64,000 bases of DNA from Symbiodinium natans (taxonomy: Eukaryota > Sar > Dinophyceae > Suessiales > Symbiodiniaceae): assembly GCA_905221605.1 (NCBI GenBank), contig CAJNDS010002850.1, positions 178,739 to 242,738 on the forward strand, read 5' to 3'. Under the pieces are notes generated by a model, which saw only the letters and a program-made list of their open reading frames with translations, had not been told where the DNA came from and did not search any database. Shown here piece by piece: positions 30,260-42,279 of the stretch (within the stretch, counting starts at the first letter, position 1; each line of letters starts with the position of its first letter). The translations under genes and the position numbers were made by a program.

Positions 30260-33200
30260 GTTTAAGAACCGAGAAACTGTGGCATCAACATGCAAAAAGC
30301 AAAACGTATCATCCTGCCACGGCCTAGCACCCTGCCAACTGCTAGCGCTTCGAAGGCTCCGCCGACTTTTACAAGAATCCGTAAAGAATGGAACTGGGCA
30401 CTGTCAAGTTCGACCTCATAAACGAGTTCACAAGCGCATTGCGAAGCCGTGATCTCCAAACCTGTTGACGACGTTGCCTTTGCAAAAGGTGCCTCAGTCC
30501 TTGCTTGCAGCAGGCAGATCGTGGCACCTCACGCAAGCAACAACATCTTGATCCTATGGCAGTTCGGAGCTTAGGCAATGACATCGCGGGACGGAGGTCT
30601 TCGGTTTTCTGCTAGTTCTCTTTCTTCAATCGACTTCTCTTAAATCTCAGAACATTCTGAAATTCACCTCCTGACACTGCACCAACACATCATTTTTGCC
30701 AGTGAAGTCCAAAATGCAGTGACGAGGTTGTATCAAGCCCCGTTTCTTGAAGACTTCCCTGCCTTTGAGCGAGAGTTTGGATCCCCTCGGCGGTCAGCTT
30801 CATCGCGGCACTCCCTGCACACAATGCTGGCGTGACTCAACAGTGAACAGAAGCCGCCCAAGAACAATCTACAACGGGATTGCCTTGGCACATGGGTCAA
30901 CCTAAGCCTCTGCCAAGTAATGATGAGCCGAGGCACGATCACGTTGCTCCTGCGCATCGTAAAACTCCGCTGCCTCTGGAACAGGTTCAGCTTGAGTTGC
31001 TTGAGCACCTGGAAGGCCAACGTCAGCTCCGTCGAAAAACCAAGCATTGTCGAGGGCGGTTCCTGACACTGCTGCCATGGCTCTTCGAAGTACTCTCTAA
31101 ACTACAGATAGCACTCGCGACAACAAACGGCTGCGAGTTGCAAATGCTCCGCATTTCACACTGGCTAAACGCAACTCGTCGCCACAGAAAAGCGGATACG
31201 GAGACGCTTCCTCGTCTGGTTGAATCCATCGTAGCCCCACATGCACCATGCCAGCGGTGCACATCCAAGTTTCGGCCACACAACCATACCGAAAATGGTT
31301 TTAAACGTTTAACTGAAATGGGACAGTGCTGCGCAAAACACAGTGGTTTAGCCGTGCCTTGGTTTGTCCGGGCGTGGTTACAGAAACGATGGTGGCCTAA
31401 AACATAATGTTGCACCCGCTTTAGTATCGTTGACCGCTATTCTAGGAAGTTCCGGAAAAACTATAGAAGGGGTACCCCGATTGCCAAGGGTTACCCGCAA
31501 TTATGCGTAGTTCGCGGCCCGGGATGAAGGGGCCGGGCCAAGAAGCCAAAACCGAAAACAAAATTTCGGACTTTTCTAGAGTCCGGCTTTACATAAATTC
31601 CTTTTGCTTTTCATTACGAAACAGGCCCAAACAATTTTCCAAGGGAGTAGTAAGAAGCCCACGAGCTGCCCTTAATCGCTTTCGTAGATTGGTTCGGTTA
31701 CCCGCATTAATCCGCAGCTCCCCTGCCCGGGGAGCCAAAACAAACCTGGAAAGCTTAGACCGTCAAGCTTCAAGGCTTCCCCTCAACCCTCGACCCCTAC
31801 CTGCCTTGCCAAGACCCCGTCCCTGTTTATGTAGAACACGCAAAAAGCCCAAAATTGTGCGGGAGGGGGTGGGGACCCCTGGATACTAAAGCGAGCACAA
31901 CTCTGAAACCCTGGGTTTGTGCGGTCCACTACGCAGCCAACTTCTTTGGCGTCAAGTGGGTTTGAACTACAAAGAGAGAAGATATTTAGGATCACGAAGA
32001 TTGGATCAAACAGATGGGTAGACCAGGAAAGAGACCCTGGCATGCCCCATGATCAGCAGCATTCAACAGCATAGCCTTTTCCGGTAGAACGTCAGGGTGC
32101 CACGTCCCAAACCCTCACTCACAACTGCCGGAGAGGCTTCGCAGGTGAATCTTGTTTTGTGCAGCCGGTGAGGCGCTGGCTGCCGAAGCTAGGATGGAGG
32201 ACTTCTGTTCAGGATTCAGTTGCACATCCAGCTGAATAAAGGTCCCTTAAGTACCCAAAACCTCATGGGATGTGAGATTGGCGATGTGGCCTGTGCAAGT
32301 CTTTCGTCCGGCAGATTGCTGGACCAAAGTTTGCCTTCGATGCCACGATCCGCATACCAAGGGAGCATCGGCTGTTGCAGGGCGCCTCAAAAGGCAGCCT
32401 CTTTGCGCCATAGCAAGTGCAGACCCCAGCATGGATCCCTGGCGACCAGGTTCTGCAAGACCTGTTTGCCTTGTCAGCATTCCAGCCGAGGAAGATGGCG
32501 CTTGGCGCAGTCCCTGCATTGCAGAGCTTCCTCGCGGACTGCACAGACTGCAAGCTTCAAACAGTGACTGACTACGCTGAAGTTGTCCTCACTTGTTCGC
32601 TGGAGATCGGACAGATTCTTGGGGCACTGCGGCTGATGCTGTGGCCATGGAGCAAGAAGAGGGAGCCCTAAGTCAAACCCTGAACGCAACAGAGAGCATT
32701 GCCGAGGGAATCTCTCGGCGGACTCGGCTTTCTTGCTGACTTGTAGCCTTTTGGGAGCCCTGTGCTACAAGCCCAAGTCTCCAGCGCAATCACCCGCTAT
32801 TCCTTCAGACCTGGCAAGCATGTGCAGGTCCTTTGCCCTGCTGTCATGCTGAGCATTGCAGAAGGCAGGTCGCCTTCCCAAGACAGCAAGGCTCCATCAC
32901 GCTTGAAAGTGGCCCAAGCCCTGGATGCGGCAGCACCACATGTTGTGACCTCCCAGGGAGATGGCTGGGCCGCTGGGCCGCTGCGTCTTTATTTCAGGTG
33001 CCACGCCCCTCCTTGCAAAATGATTCCAAATGCCGAAATCCAAAACTTAGCCTGGGCTCTTGACATTCAGTTGATATCACCAGTGGTCAAAGCTGGCCAC
33101 AGCTGGAATGCTTCCTGTGGACGGGGATCTCCGCTGCACCTCTCCACCACCTAAGCCGAAGTTGGCAAGAGCCCACAATTTGTGGTTCAGGCTTTGTGGT

Positions 33201-34880
33201 TTGGGCCGTTTACATGTTTTTCCCGGCAGCTTCCATGTGAGGGCCAGGGCTCAGTAGCATGATCTCTGCAAGCTCCCTGGTCTCCGCAACCATGAATGCG
33301 GCTTTCTGTTGCCAAGCAGCCTGTGAGGCACATCCGCAAGATGGGCTGTAAGCCTGATTCGCTGCTGCTTCCAGGAGTTTACAAGCTTGGGCCCCTTCAC
33401 CGAAAGCAGGGGAGCGTTGAGCAACTTTTGGGGGGAGTCCTGTAGAAGACCTTGCGGTGATTCTGATATTGGGGACCCCTCCTGCATCACTTCTTTAACC
33501 GAAACTTTGCGGCAGAACGGAGTTGGGGAAGTCTTTCACTGGCCAGCAGACTCGCGCCGGGCCAAAAAAGTTGATGCTACAGGACCTGCTGACATACGAA
33601 GGACAAGTTCGCAAGTGGTAGGCTGCGTCAGCATACTTTAGGGTACTTCTTGTCTATGTATACGTGGAGCACTTGACGATCTCCTGAGCTTGAAACCAGG
33701 AGAACGAGCCATCTTCCATGGCTTTCGAGTTCGGCTTTTCTGACGTGCCAAGGCATGGATCAAATTTCATGTGGGCTTTGCTGCCGGGCTGTGGATTGGA
33801 ATTGTCCTTCCGCTGAAAGCTTTATGATGACTGACAGGTATTTCCACAAGATGCTGGCGCAAGACGACGCACCGAGCCAACGGCACGGCTGTGCGTCTTT
33901 GTTTTGGGTCTCAAAATCTCCGACTTCTGCCCACCTTGAGCCTCTGGTACACTGAGCCAGATGGAGAAAGGACGTAATTGCAACGTGATGGGCGGTGCCT
34001 CAAAGGCACCCGCGCGGAAACGAACCGAGGCGGCCAAGTGGCAAAGCCAAAGCCTGACAAGGAAAGGGTGGCGAAACAGGTTGGCCGCTCGTTTCCGCTT
34101 TCTCGATGGAAGGCAAAGGCCGCAAAGCCTGGAACCCTGAGCACCATCTGCCTGCAGCCTCTTGCGTCTCTGAACGATCCTGCGCTCTTGGCTAGAACCG
34201 TAGGTTGTTTCTGAGCCGCCTGACCGACTTCATGACGCTCTCTTCGCAGCAGAAGGCGCAGTGGCAAAAAGCGACTCTTCTCTTCGGAGGGCCTTGACAA
34301 GTCTTGAAGATGCACGTTGCCCTGTCAACGCCCAGTCAATTTGATGTTGCACCGCTTGTAATCGAGCGACCCGGAATTATGTGTTTTCACCTAGGCTTTC
34401 CTGATCAAGGTCCAGGCAATGTTGCTAGCACCCGGAAAAATGCGTTTTGCTTTGCGGGATCCTAAATACTACCGGAAACCTCCCACTTCCCTTTTAAACC
34501 CCATGCCCCCAAGCGCACCCTCACGCCGAGCCCTGCCCCCCCGAAGAAGTACTCTCCGAATACAATTTCTCCCCTATTGTTAGGCGGAGGGGGGAACCCT
34601 TTTCTCAGGGAGGCGCCACATTCTGGCATGTCCTACGGTGGGAACTGCCGAGGTCAAGCTGGCTGTAAGAGTCGGCGTAATTCCAAGCTGTGAACATGTG
34701 GCCGAGATATGATTGGCGCAGAGGTCTGGCCAGCTACATTTGCAATGGGACAGTCCGCGCGCGCGAATCAGCTTGCTGTTGCTGTCCTTGCCAATTTGAA
34801 TGCGCGTCGGGGCACTCGCAGGCGAGCAGTGGCAGCAGGTGAGGACAAGTTGCAAGACATGGCAGGGCGTGTGCTGCGTG
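30260..34880. other. Long stretch without recognised genes
   Basis: Chance-like frames lie on both strands. The most protein-like are 30,880-31,407 plus (basic, with a CQRC element near its end), 32,417-32,671 plus (ALSAFQPRKMALGAVPALQS) and 33,978-34,214 plus. None shows a known domain, and none could be connected into a gene. At 31,480-31,745 the words GGTTACCCGCAATTA and GGTTACCCGCATTAA, each followed by a GCCCGGG site within 30 bp, mark a ~215-bp spaced imperfect direct repeat. Confidence 0.4.
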
Positions 34881-34890
34881 AAGAAGACAT

Positions 34891-34945
34891 CCGCGGCGGG
34901 ATTCGGACCCACAATCTTCGGATTAGGAATCGGACTTAGGCCAAG
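34891..34945 (-). tRNA. tRNA-Arg(CCT)-like remnant (pseudogene or SINE head)
   Basis: On the minus strand, TCCGA-TTCCTAA-TCCGA forms an anticodon arm with one C-C mismatch and loop TTCCTAA (anticodon CCT, Arg). The variable bases AGATT follow, then GTGGG-TCCGAAT-CCCGC, a good T arm with a TCCGAAT loop. Upstream, TTGGCCTAA recalls the D arm, but the D-loop to anticodon segment is shortened and the acceptor strand does not pair. It is therefore a decayed tRNA gene or a tRNA-derived SINE, not a functional tRNA. Confidence 0.6.
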
Positions 34946-36050
34946 GGGACTCGGCAGCTATACTAGCTACTGCTTCACATCAGGGCTTGGAGCTAGCCGC
35001 TAGCCATCCGGCACGCAGGGCCCGAAATCATCTGAGAGCAACAGAACTGTGGCAGCATGGGCATGAAGGAGACTGCCAAGTGCTCGTCACTGAAGGCTAA
35101 TGTGTTGTGATGCCCTGACTTTGCAGGCTCTCTTCATGCCCGGCTGCTGAAATCACCATTGCGGAAACCTGTCACCCAATAGAGCAACTACTGAGCAACT
35201 TGAGACTTAAGACCTGATTGTGTTGGAGGTACGGATGACCAGGCTGGGGCACGCCGTTGGACCAGAGGAACATCGCTGGCGGGGTGGTTCTGGCTTGCTG
35301 TCGCTTGTCTGGACTGCCCGTAGAGATGTGCCTCCCCAAGCTGAAGCACCAGACAGTAGGAAGCACGCATCCTGGACTTGACCACAGCCACATGCTCGGC
35401 AGAATTCTGAGAACTGGCGCTTTCCGTTTGAAGGGTAGCTGTGCGCCGGCCGGTTGGCAATCCTAGCCGGGCCCTGGTCCTAGCCGAAAGCCTGAAAGCA
35501 AACAAGAGATGCGCACGAAGCACAAAGACAAGCGTCTTGTAGGTCAGTTGTATCTGGAGCATCTGAGGGATCTAAGCGGAGGACGGGCTTTCCAACGCGA
35601 TCCAGGCGCGGGGCATCATCTCTGATCCTTTGCAGGGAAGGTGGGGAGTGCGGGTTTTCGAAATCTTCACGAGGTCCTGGAAGGTAACACCCCCCCAGCA
35701 TGCGCGCAGAAACCCTGGCATCGTTGCACACGTTTGCCAGTCAAGAATAAGAGTCAAATGCTGTCAACATGGGAGACTTGAAGACATCCCGGCACATCCG
35801 CATCGGGCAGGGGACGCAGCCAAGCTAGGAAACATGCTCAGCATCTAGGGCGCTGGAATCGCATCAAGAACGTCTGCTCTCCAGTTGCCCCGAGACAACA
35901 GGGTCTTGGAACTTTCATGCTTCAACCAACCAAAAGGAGTCTTCTCGTTCTTGAGATTTCCTCATTTGAGACAAGTTGACAAGTTTGCAACTGCCTCAGT
36001 GGAGATGCCAGCGGCTGAGAAGGGCTTGATCGTGCGGGCGGCAAGGTCTG
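34946..36050. other. No supported gene
   Basis: Overlapping chance frames only; no motif was recognised on either strand. Confidence 0.35.
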
Positions 36051-36051
36051 A

Positions 36052-36339
36052 AAAGCAGAACCCAGCATATGCTACAGCGCGGGTGCGGCAAAGCATTTCC
36101 CCCCCGCTAAGGCCAAGGGTGCCTTTCTCAAAGACGGCACCACTCGCGCATTCTTCAGAGAGGGTTTGAGGAATGGAGGGGTGGGCTCAGCTGGTGTTGT
36201 TGTACCTACCTCCGCACCGCAACAACCAGAAAGTTGGCACAGGACGCAGCTTCAGGCGGCATCCCACGAAAAGCATGCCGCAATTGCAGGGAAATGGGGC
36301 GGGGCTCTGAAGGTCATTGTACCCAATGTGGAGATGTGA
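36052..36339 (+). CDS. Candidate C-terminal exon, unknown protein
   Basis: A plus-strand frame, stop-bounded at 36,049-36,051 and ending TGA at 36,337-36,339, has no internal ATG start but excellent protein character. It contains PPAKAKGAFLKDGTTRAFFR, then GLRNGGVGSAGVVVPTSAP, and ends KWGGALKVIVPNVEM. The lack of a start fits a terminal exon. The family is not recognised. Confidence 0.4.
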   Translation, partial: KAEPSICYSAGAAKHFPPAKAKGAFLKDGTTRAFFREGLRNGGVGSAGVVVPTSAPQQPESWHRTQLQAASHEKHAAIAGKWGGALKVIVPNVEM

Positions 36340-36906
36340 GCACTACAAGCTGCAGTCATGCGTCCTGGGCGTCGTACAAATCTCTTCCTCATGCTTGTGT
36401 GAACCTTTTTTGAAACAGGACTCTGAAGCTGCGCCGGCCCCTCCAGATCTGCTCTCGTAGGAGGGCCGGAAGGGCAATGAAACACTCTCTAACACGCGGA
36501 TACCACAGTCAGCCCCCAAACAAACCCGGAGCGATCCTCTCAGTAGTTGCTGGTATGCTCAGCACAGGGATGCCCAGAAACCGGACCGGCAAGAAAGAGA
36601 ATCTACTTGTGAATCATCAGATGGGTGCCATCAAGCGCTGTCAGAATCCTGGGCTTCCATGCTTGCGCTTCTGGAGCATAGCGCAAGTCCCGGCGGCTTA
36701 CAGGTCAAAACACGAGGTCGCAGTGAAAGCTCCGCAGAAGAAGCGTCCCATGGAGAAGGATTCCCCAGCAAAGATCCCTTACATTGAGACGCCACTTATC
36801 CTAATCCTGATGCCTCTGCACTCCTGGGCCTGGACTCTGGGAGGTCAAGCTGCAGGGCTGAAGGTCCGACTCTGCAGCATGAGTACTTCTCCCCAATTGT
36901 GAGCAC

Positions 36907-37203
36907 TTAGGCCGCGCGTAGCACTTCAGCAGTCTTGTCCAACAAGTCTGTGTGACAAGAGTCGTGCAGGTTGGCATCTTCTTGAGAGAAATATGCACGG
37001 AGGCGAGTGAAGCTCCTGCCACACCCGCTTGCGCACAGTTGCAATAAGTCCAAGGTTCCGGTTCCTGAAATCGGCCGCGGGTTTCGGCAAGGCGTGAGTC
37101 TCACTGGTCGTGGCAGCCGGCTGTCCGGTCTGGTAGCCTCTGTCCGAAAAAAATCCGCAAGATCCTTGTGTGCCTTAGTCAAACAGGCCGTCCCAAATGT
37201 CAT
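36907..37203 (-). CDS. Small hypothetical protein with Cys/His cluster
   Basis: The 98-codon frame has a real ATG. The start reads MTFGTACLTKAHKDLADFFR. Near the C-terminus, CASGCGRSFTRLRAYF followed by HDSCH has the spacing feel of a degenerate C2H2 zinc finger (two Cys, Phe/Leu core, two His). It could instead be an exon with a chance ATG. Confidence 0.3.
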   Translation of the reverse strand: MTFGTACLTKAHKDLADFFRTEATRPDSRLPRPVRLTPCRNPRPISGTGTLDLLQLCASGCGRSFTRLRAYFSQEDANLHDSCHTDLLDKTAEVLRAA

Positions 37204-40200
37204 GGGATCCTCACGTGGGTATCTGATATGACACGCTTTAAAGCGCCAGCACGGAACTGCGTAAAGATCTTTCGAAATCCTGCGAGATCAGCACTCGAAG
37301 AGTCAGTGGCAAACCCAGTCACACCGGGAATCAGTCCCTGGCTTCCAGAACAGGATCCTTATGTTGTTGTGGCGCATGGGGACCTGATGGTTTGCTGATG
37401 GCCACCGATGTCATTCCCTAAGCTTTTCCGAAGCCAGTTATCCAACAACGGAATCGGCCTGTTGATGAGCTGACGCATGCATGAGGACGCTGGTGCGGCA
37501 GAAAGCTTGACTGCAACCTACTGGTACGGACATGCGTGACCGCAGGCATGCGGCAACATTTTGACTGCCTTGCACCGCAAGCAGCCTGCTGAGGGCATAT
37601 GGTCGGACGAGCAGCCCGTTATCAGCCGGTTCATTGAAGTGCTGTCGTCTTGAGCATGTGCTTTGAAGTGCCATGCGGCGGCGGGGGCAGGGACGATGGG
37701 CTGTCATCAGAACATTCGGCCTTCGCAACTCGAACCTCAAAGCCCAAGTGCCCCTTACAAGAAGGGCCATCCGCTGCTTCTGAGGACGGCGCGGAGCTGC
37801 GTATGCTGGCGGCACACAACCTCTAAAGCCAAAAACCTCCAATCACCCGCTCTCACAGTCCCTCTCGATGCTCAAACTGCGTGTGAGCTCAAACAAGCAA
37901 ACGACGGGAGCAGAAGGCGGCAAGGCTTGTCGTCCCCAAACAGAGGTGGTGAAGGCAAGGCGGCCTGACTGACCCAAGCGGAGGCCGAGGAAGGGTGGTG
38001 CTTGACAGACCCAAGCGGAGGCCGAAGGAGGAGGGGAGACGAAAAGGCCGGGTCGAGCAGGGCCAGAAGAAGCCACGTGCGCAGTGGCGGCAGGACTCCC
38101 AAGCACAATGGTGACCACAACATCACTCGAGGACGTCATTTCTGACAGTACCAGTCGAACAAACTTAGGGCATGCCACCGGTGACTCCGCAATCCCCTGC
38201 CCTAGAGTCCAAACCTAAGTAACCTAAGAGCTTTCAATCCCGAAAAGTGTACACCTTCAAACTACAAGCCCAAAAATCTCGGTGGAGGGTAGCTGTTGGG
38301 AAATAGTGTGTGGTATGTCCACAGGAGGACCCCCCAAAAGGCCATAATTCAGAACAGCCACCCCGAACTTTCAGCCCTGGACATTAAGCCGTGTCTCCTG
38401 CAAAAGGTGCTCTTACGCCGGCCTTGTGGGTCCTTGTTTCGACCCTTTCCAAGCAAGCGGACATGAGGCTGCCTCGTGGTAGCCGCAGACATGCAGCAAC
38501 ACCTCGACTGCCTGTCGCTGCAACCAACCCCGCTATGGCCACGTGGGCTGCACCGCGCCAGACCCGCAGCTCATCGACCCGGTGTGTGGTCTTGCAGACA
38601 AACTGCCACTAGGGATGCCTTTAACATGCAAGCAGCGCGCTGGAGCGATGGTGCGGCGCGAGCGACCGGACTTTGCAGTCCCCAGCGGCCCCATGCTTCT
38701 GCAGCCTTAAAGTAGCGCGCGTCGAAGTTCCAACAAGGAATGTGGGAAAGTTAGGTGCCTGTGCGAGAAACAATTTGTCATTAAAAAGTCAATGGCATGA
38801 AACGGGGGAGACATGCAGTGTCGATCTCGAACTCGAACGGTGAAGAATATCAGCAGCACCCACGAGCCTAGCAAAGCCAAAGACAAGTTCTGTTTGAACC
38901 CGCTCCGCTCAACCAAGTGCTGCTCACCTTTGCTCTCAGCGCGCGAGCAAATGCCACGGTCAGAGTTACAGATTTGTTTTGGACTTTATGCCCACATACG
39001 CGCAGTTCATGACTTTGGAATTTCAGACTGCATCATCCGGGCATTTACACGAAGCATTGTAGAACCACGTTCAACAGCTCACTAGCCAAGAAGACTCCCG
39101 AAGCCCTTTTTTTGGGCATGATCGCCATGCCCCCAAGCAGAAATTTGAGACCCTCACTCCCCATGGCCCCTGCATGCCCCTGCTGCATGGCCCTCAGCCT
39201 CAACGTCACACGGGTGCTCGAAAAGGAGGGTGGGACCCTGCGTCGTCAACTTTGATCCGGACTCTTTCCGGAACGAGGCCTCGATCCAGAGCGTCTGGAA
39301 CGTGTCTGGATATGGCCCTAGCATGGAATCCTCAGAGCAAGGATCGTAGTCTGGAGCAGGTATGGAACGAGTATGGAACGGGGTATGGAAGGAAACTCAT
39401 AGCACGATATTTTTTGGGCATGGAACGAAGGGGTCTGGATGGAGGACGCACGACTATCTTCCAGAGGGTCTGGAACAGGGTATAAAGCTGAGGGGCCCAC
39501 CGCTATGTTCCAGACCAACAACAAAGATAAACTCCCACATGCTCATCGGGCGCAGGCCTGCGATCCTATCCCAGCAAAGGGCCAATAACTGCTGATGGCG
39601 CCTGTTTCTGATGATAGGCATTGCGCCAAACCATCGGCTGAGAAGTGGGTGCGTGCTTCCTGCACCTGGTTATATAACTAAAGGCAGACCTGACGCAGGA
39701 TGCGCTTAATGTGCTGGCAACCTATTCATGTATCAATGCTCGATTTCCTTTTCAGCTTCCACGAAGCCTGCTCATGCAACGTTGTACCAAAAAGCTGGTT
39801 CCGGAAAGCGGCCGCATCTTCAAGCAGTGCTCCAGTGGCGCAGAGCAGTCTCGGGTCATTCATCGCTCACGAAACGCTCACGCCACCCTGTCTTGGAAAG
39901 AGGGGTGATCCTAACCCCTACACCCTCAAAGGTACGGCATCTCTGGCGAAGCTTCAACTCTGAATCCCTTACTTTGCAGGCTTCAAGTAGGAGCCCAGCC
40001 TGGAATGATCTGGGTCAAGGTGTTACGGCAGAGCCTTGCCTGCAGCTTCTTGGGCTTGCCCGACTGCAGGCTCAAGAGGCGCCCTTGGCCTCCAGCCTCC
40101 GGCGATATTGGCGTCAACGTTGCAGCATCGGAGTAATCCGTTGGGGCCGAAAGGCCTCAACCGCAACGAGGTGAGCAGTGCTTTCAGCGCTCTGCGGGGC

Positions 40201-42200
40201 TCCATGACTAAGGAGTATGCGGACATGGAGACTCCTGGATGGTTGCTACTACGTAGGGCTCCTGGCCCGTATGTTTGGATACTCGAGGTCCTTCATTAGT
40301 GGGGCGCCTAGCTTCCAGCGAACTAGCAGAAGCTGCCCTCCGCTAGGAACTGCTTCCGCCTTCTCCACCGTGCAGAGCTAAAGCACTACTTGAGGACGCC
40401 AGTGACCCATTGCAGTTCCGGGGTCTCTAGGGAATTAGTGAGTTTTGAATTCTGCGCTCCGAGCTGACATTCGAGTACAGGGCCCAACGACGAGGATCCG
40501 CTGTCACCTTATTCTGAACAACCCTGAAGCAGGAAATACACTTGCTCCAGATTTTCTCCATGATCTTGCCGAGGCCAAGTGGATCTCGACATCTAGAAAA
40601 GTTCATGCACAGGAAGCTGCATGATTGCAAGTCGTGGAACGAAGTGGCAATGATCGTATGGTAGGCTGCTGCACGACCGCCCGCACGTTTCAAGAGGTTC
40701 CGTGCTGTCGGCTTAACAGAAGGCGATGCCGAACACTCGAGCCTGCAACCGCATTTTGCCTTCTTCACATCCTGTGTCTCTGCCATCCATGCTTTCTTCG
40801 TAGGTCATGAAGGGGCAGACGCAACTTGAAAAACCTGGCACGGCTGCCAGGACAGCTGACGACCCACATGGTCTTCGCAGTAAGTCTGCAAAGCCCGAAC
40901 ATCTGGGTCAAGGGCAGATCACAGCGACTTGCCAGCGAATCTGCCGCAGCTATCCCAGTTTCGCTTTAAAGCACAAGCTCGCCCAAGCTGGGGATCACAG
41001 GGAAGTCTCCCAAGTCCATAACCAACTGCACCTGCATCCATAGGCAAGAGGGCTGTTGACCTGAAAACGGAAGCATGGCAAGTAGCAGGACTTCTAGCAG
41101 TTGCCCGGGTCGCCATGCAGCCAGGCACATGTTCCCAGTTGACCCTACGCGTGCAGGCGGGACCCGCATGTTAAAACTGACAAGATCAGCGGCTCACGGC
41201 CCGTGATTCAAGCTCAAGGTTTTATGGCCATGCAGCTTGCATGCCGCACTTCAACTCTTGCCGCACACATGCAACTTTGAGGACCTCGCAGGCTGGCATC
41301 CGCGTCGATGCCCTGCGAGCCTGCGGTGCTCTCGCGCAGCCTCACTGGCATGTCCTTCCAGCCGGAAGAAGTGTGAAGTTATGCAGTTCAAGGTACGGAG
41401 AGCTTCGAAGTATGGGGGCCCTACTCTGCCACCCACCTCTTGGGGCTACAGATCACGTTGCAGCCTTTGCAGGTGGAAACTTGACGAATCAGCAGCAGTT
41501 GCCCCCATGGCCAGCCACTCTACATCTGTCAAAGTTCATCTACGGAAGCTCCTGGGCTGCCCAATTCAAAGCTCTGATGCTACAAGCCCAAGAGTTTTCT
41601 GAAGTCGCGCTACGGCACCTCAAGATGTACTTCAGCTGTCCAGCTCCTTGTCCTTAGATTTCCAAACTTGAAAACATGAAAGATAGCATGAGACAGGCTC
41701 AGGCACTTACTTGTTGCAAGGGCTTCTTTGCCGCAGGTTGCCCACCGGTCGTCCCTCTTAGGGGCCCTGCAGACCTCCCAAGAAGCTTTCTTTGCTTGCT
41801 TCCGCCCAAGAAGGTAGCAACCGCCCGCAGGCGGCATGTGTGCGTACTTTTTTTTTTTGGACTGGCGCCTCTTTACTACATCAGTAGCACAGTAGGCCGG
41901 TCTTGTTGGGCTCGACGTAAAGGGTGAAACAGAGTCAGCGCACACAACCCGCCAGACACAACACGAAACCACCAAAGAACAGACACCGAAGAAACAAAGC
42001 GAGCAATCGCGCTAAACTACTAGATACCCCACGGACTCAGTACTCGAGGTCGTCAATGAAGTCCCGGTTCACAAGGAAGCACAGAGCTTGTGGGGGATTC
42101 GCAAAATGCGACATTGCCAGATTCTCAAAATCACCATCATGTAGCCACTGGTGCGACAGCGGTTAGTCAAACCGAGGTCATCAGACGAGGTTCGGATCGC
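37204..42200. other. Mostly without recognised genes
   Basis: Weak coding-like frames include 41,241-41,657 plus (ALLCHPPLGATDHVAAFAGG; FKALMLQAQEFSEVALRHLK) and 40,036-40,299 plus. A repeat of GTCTGGAACG/GTATGGAACG words lies at 39,250-39,485. A ten-base T run is near 41,851. No function can be assigned. Confidence 0.35.
39250..39485 (+). repeat. Imperfect short repeats (TCTGGAACG / TATGGAACG)
   Basis: Words such as CCGGAACGAGG, GTCTGGAACGTG, GTATGGAACGAG, GTATGGAACGGGG, CATGGAACGAAGG and GTCTGGAACAGGG recur every 15-70 bp. It is probably a degenerate tandem repeat. Confidence 0.5.
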
Positions 42201-42279
42201 TTAATCGTTGTCAAGGAAAGACAACCGACACTCAATGGCGAAAGGATGTTGCAAGTCAGACTCCCTAGGGGGGATGAAA

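Noticed and set aside
30880..31407. Possible bacterial-origin gene because of A/T-richer, Cys/His-containing end
   Set aside because: No ribosome-binding site, no recognised family, and the opposite strand is equally open; not supportable.
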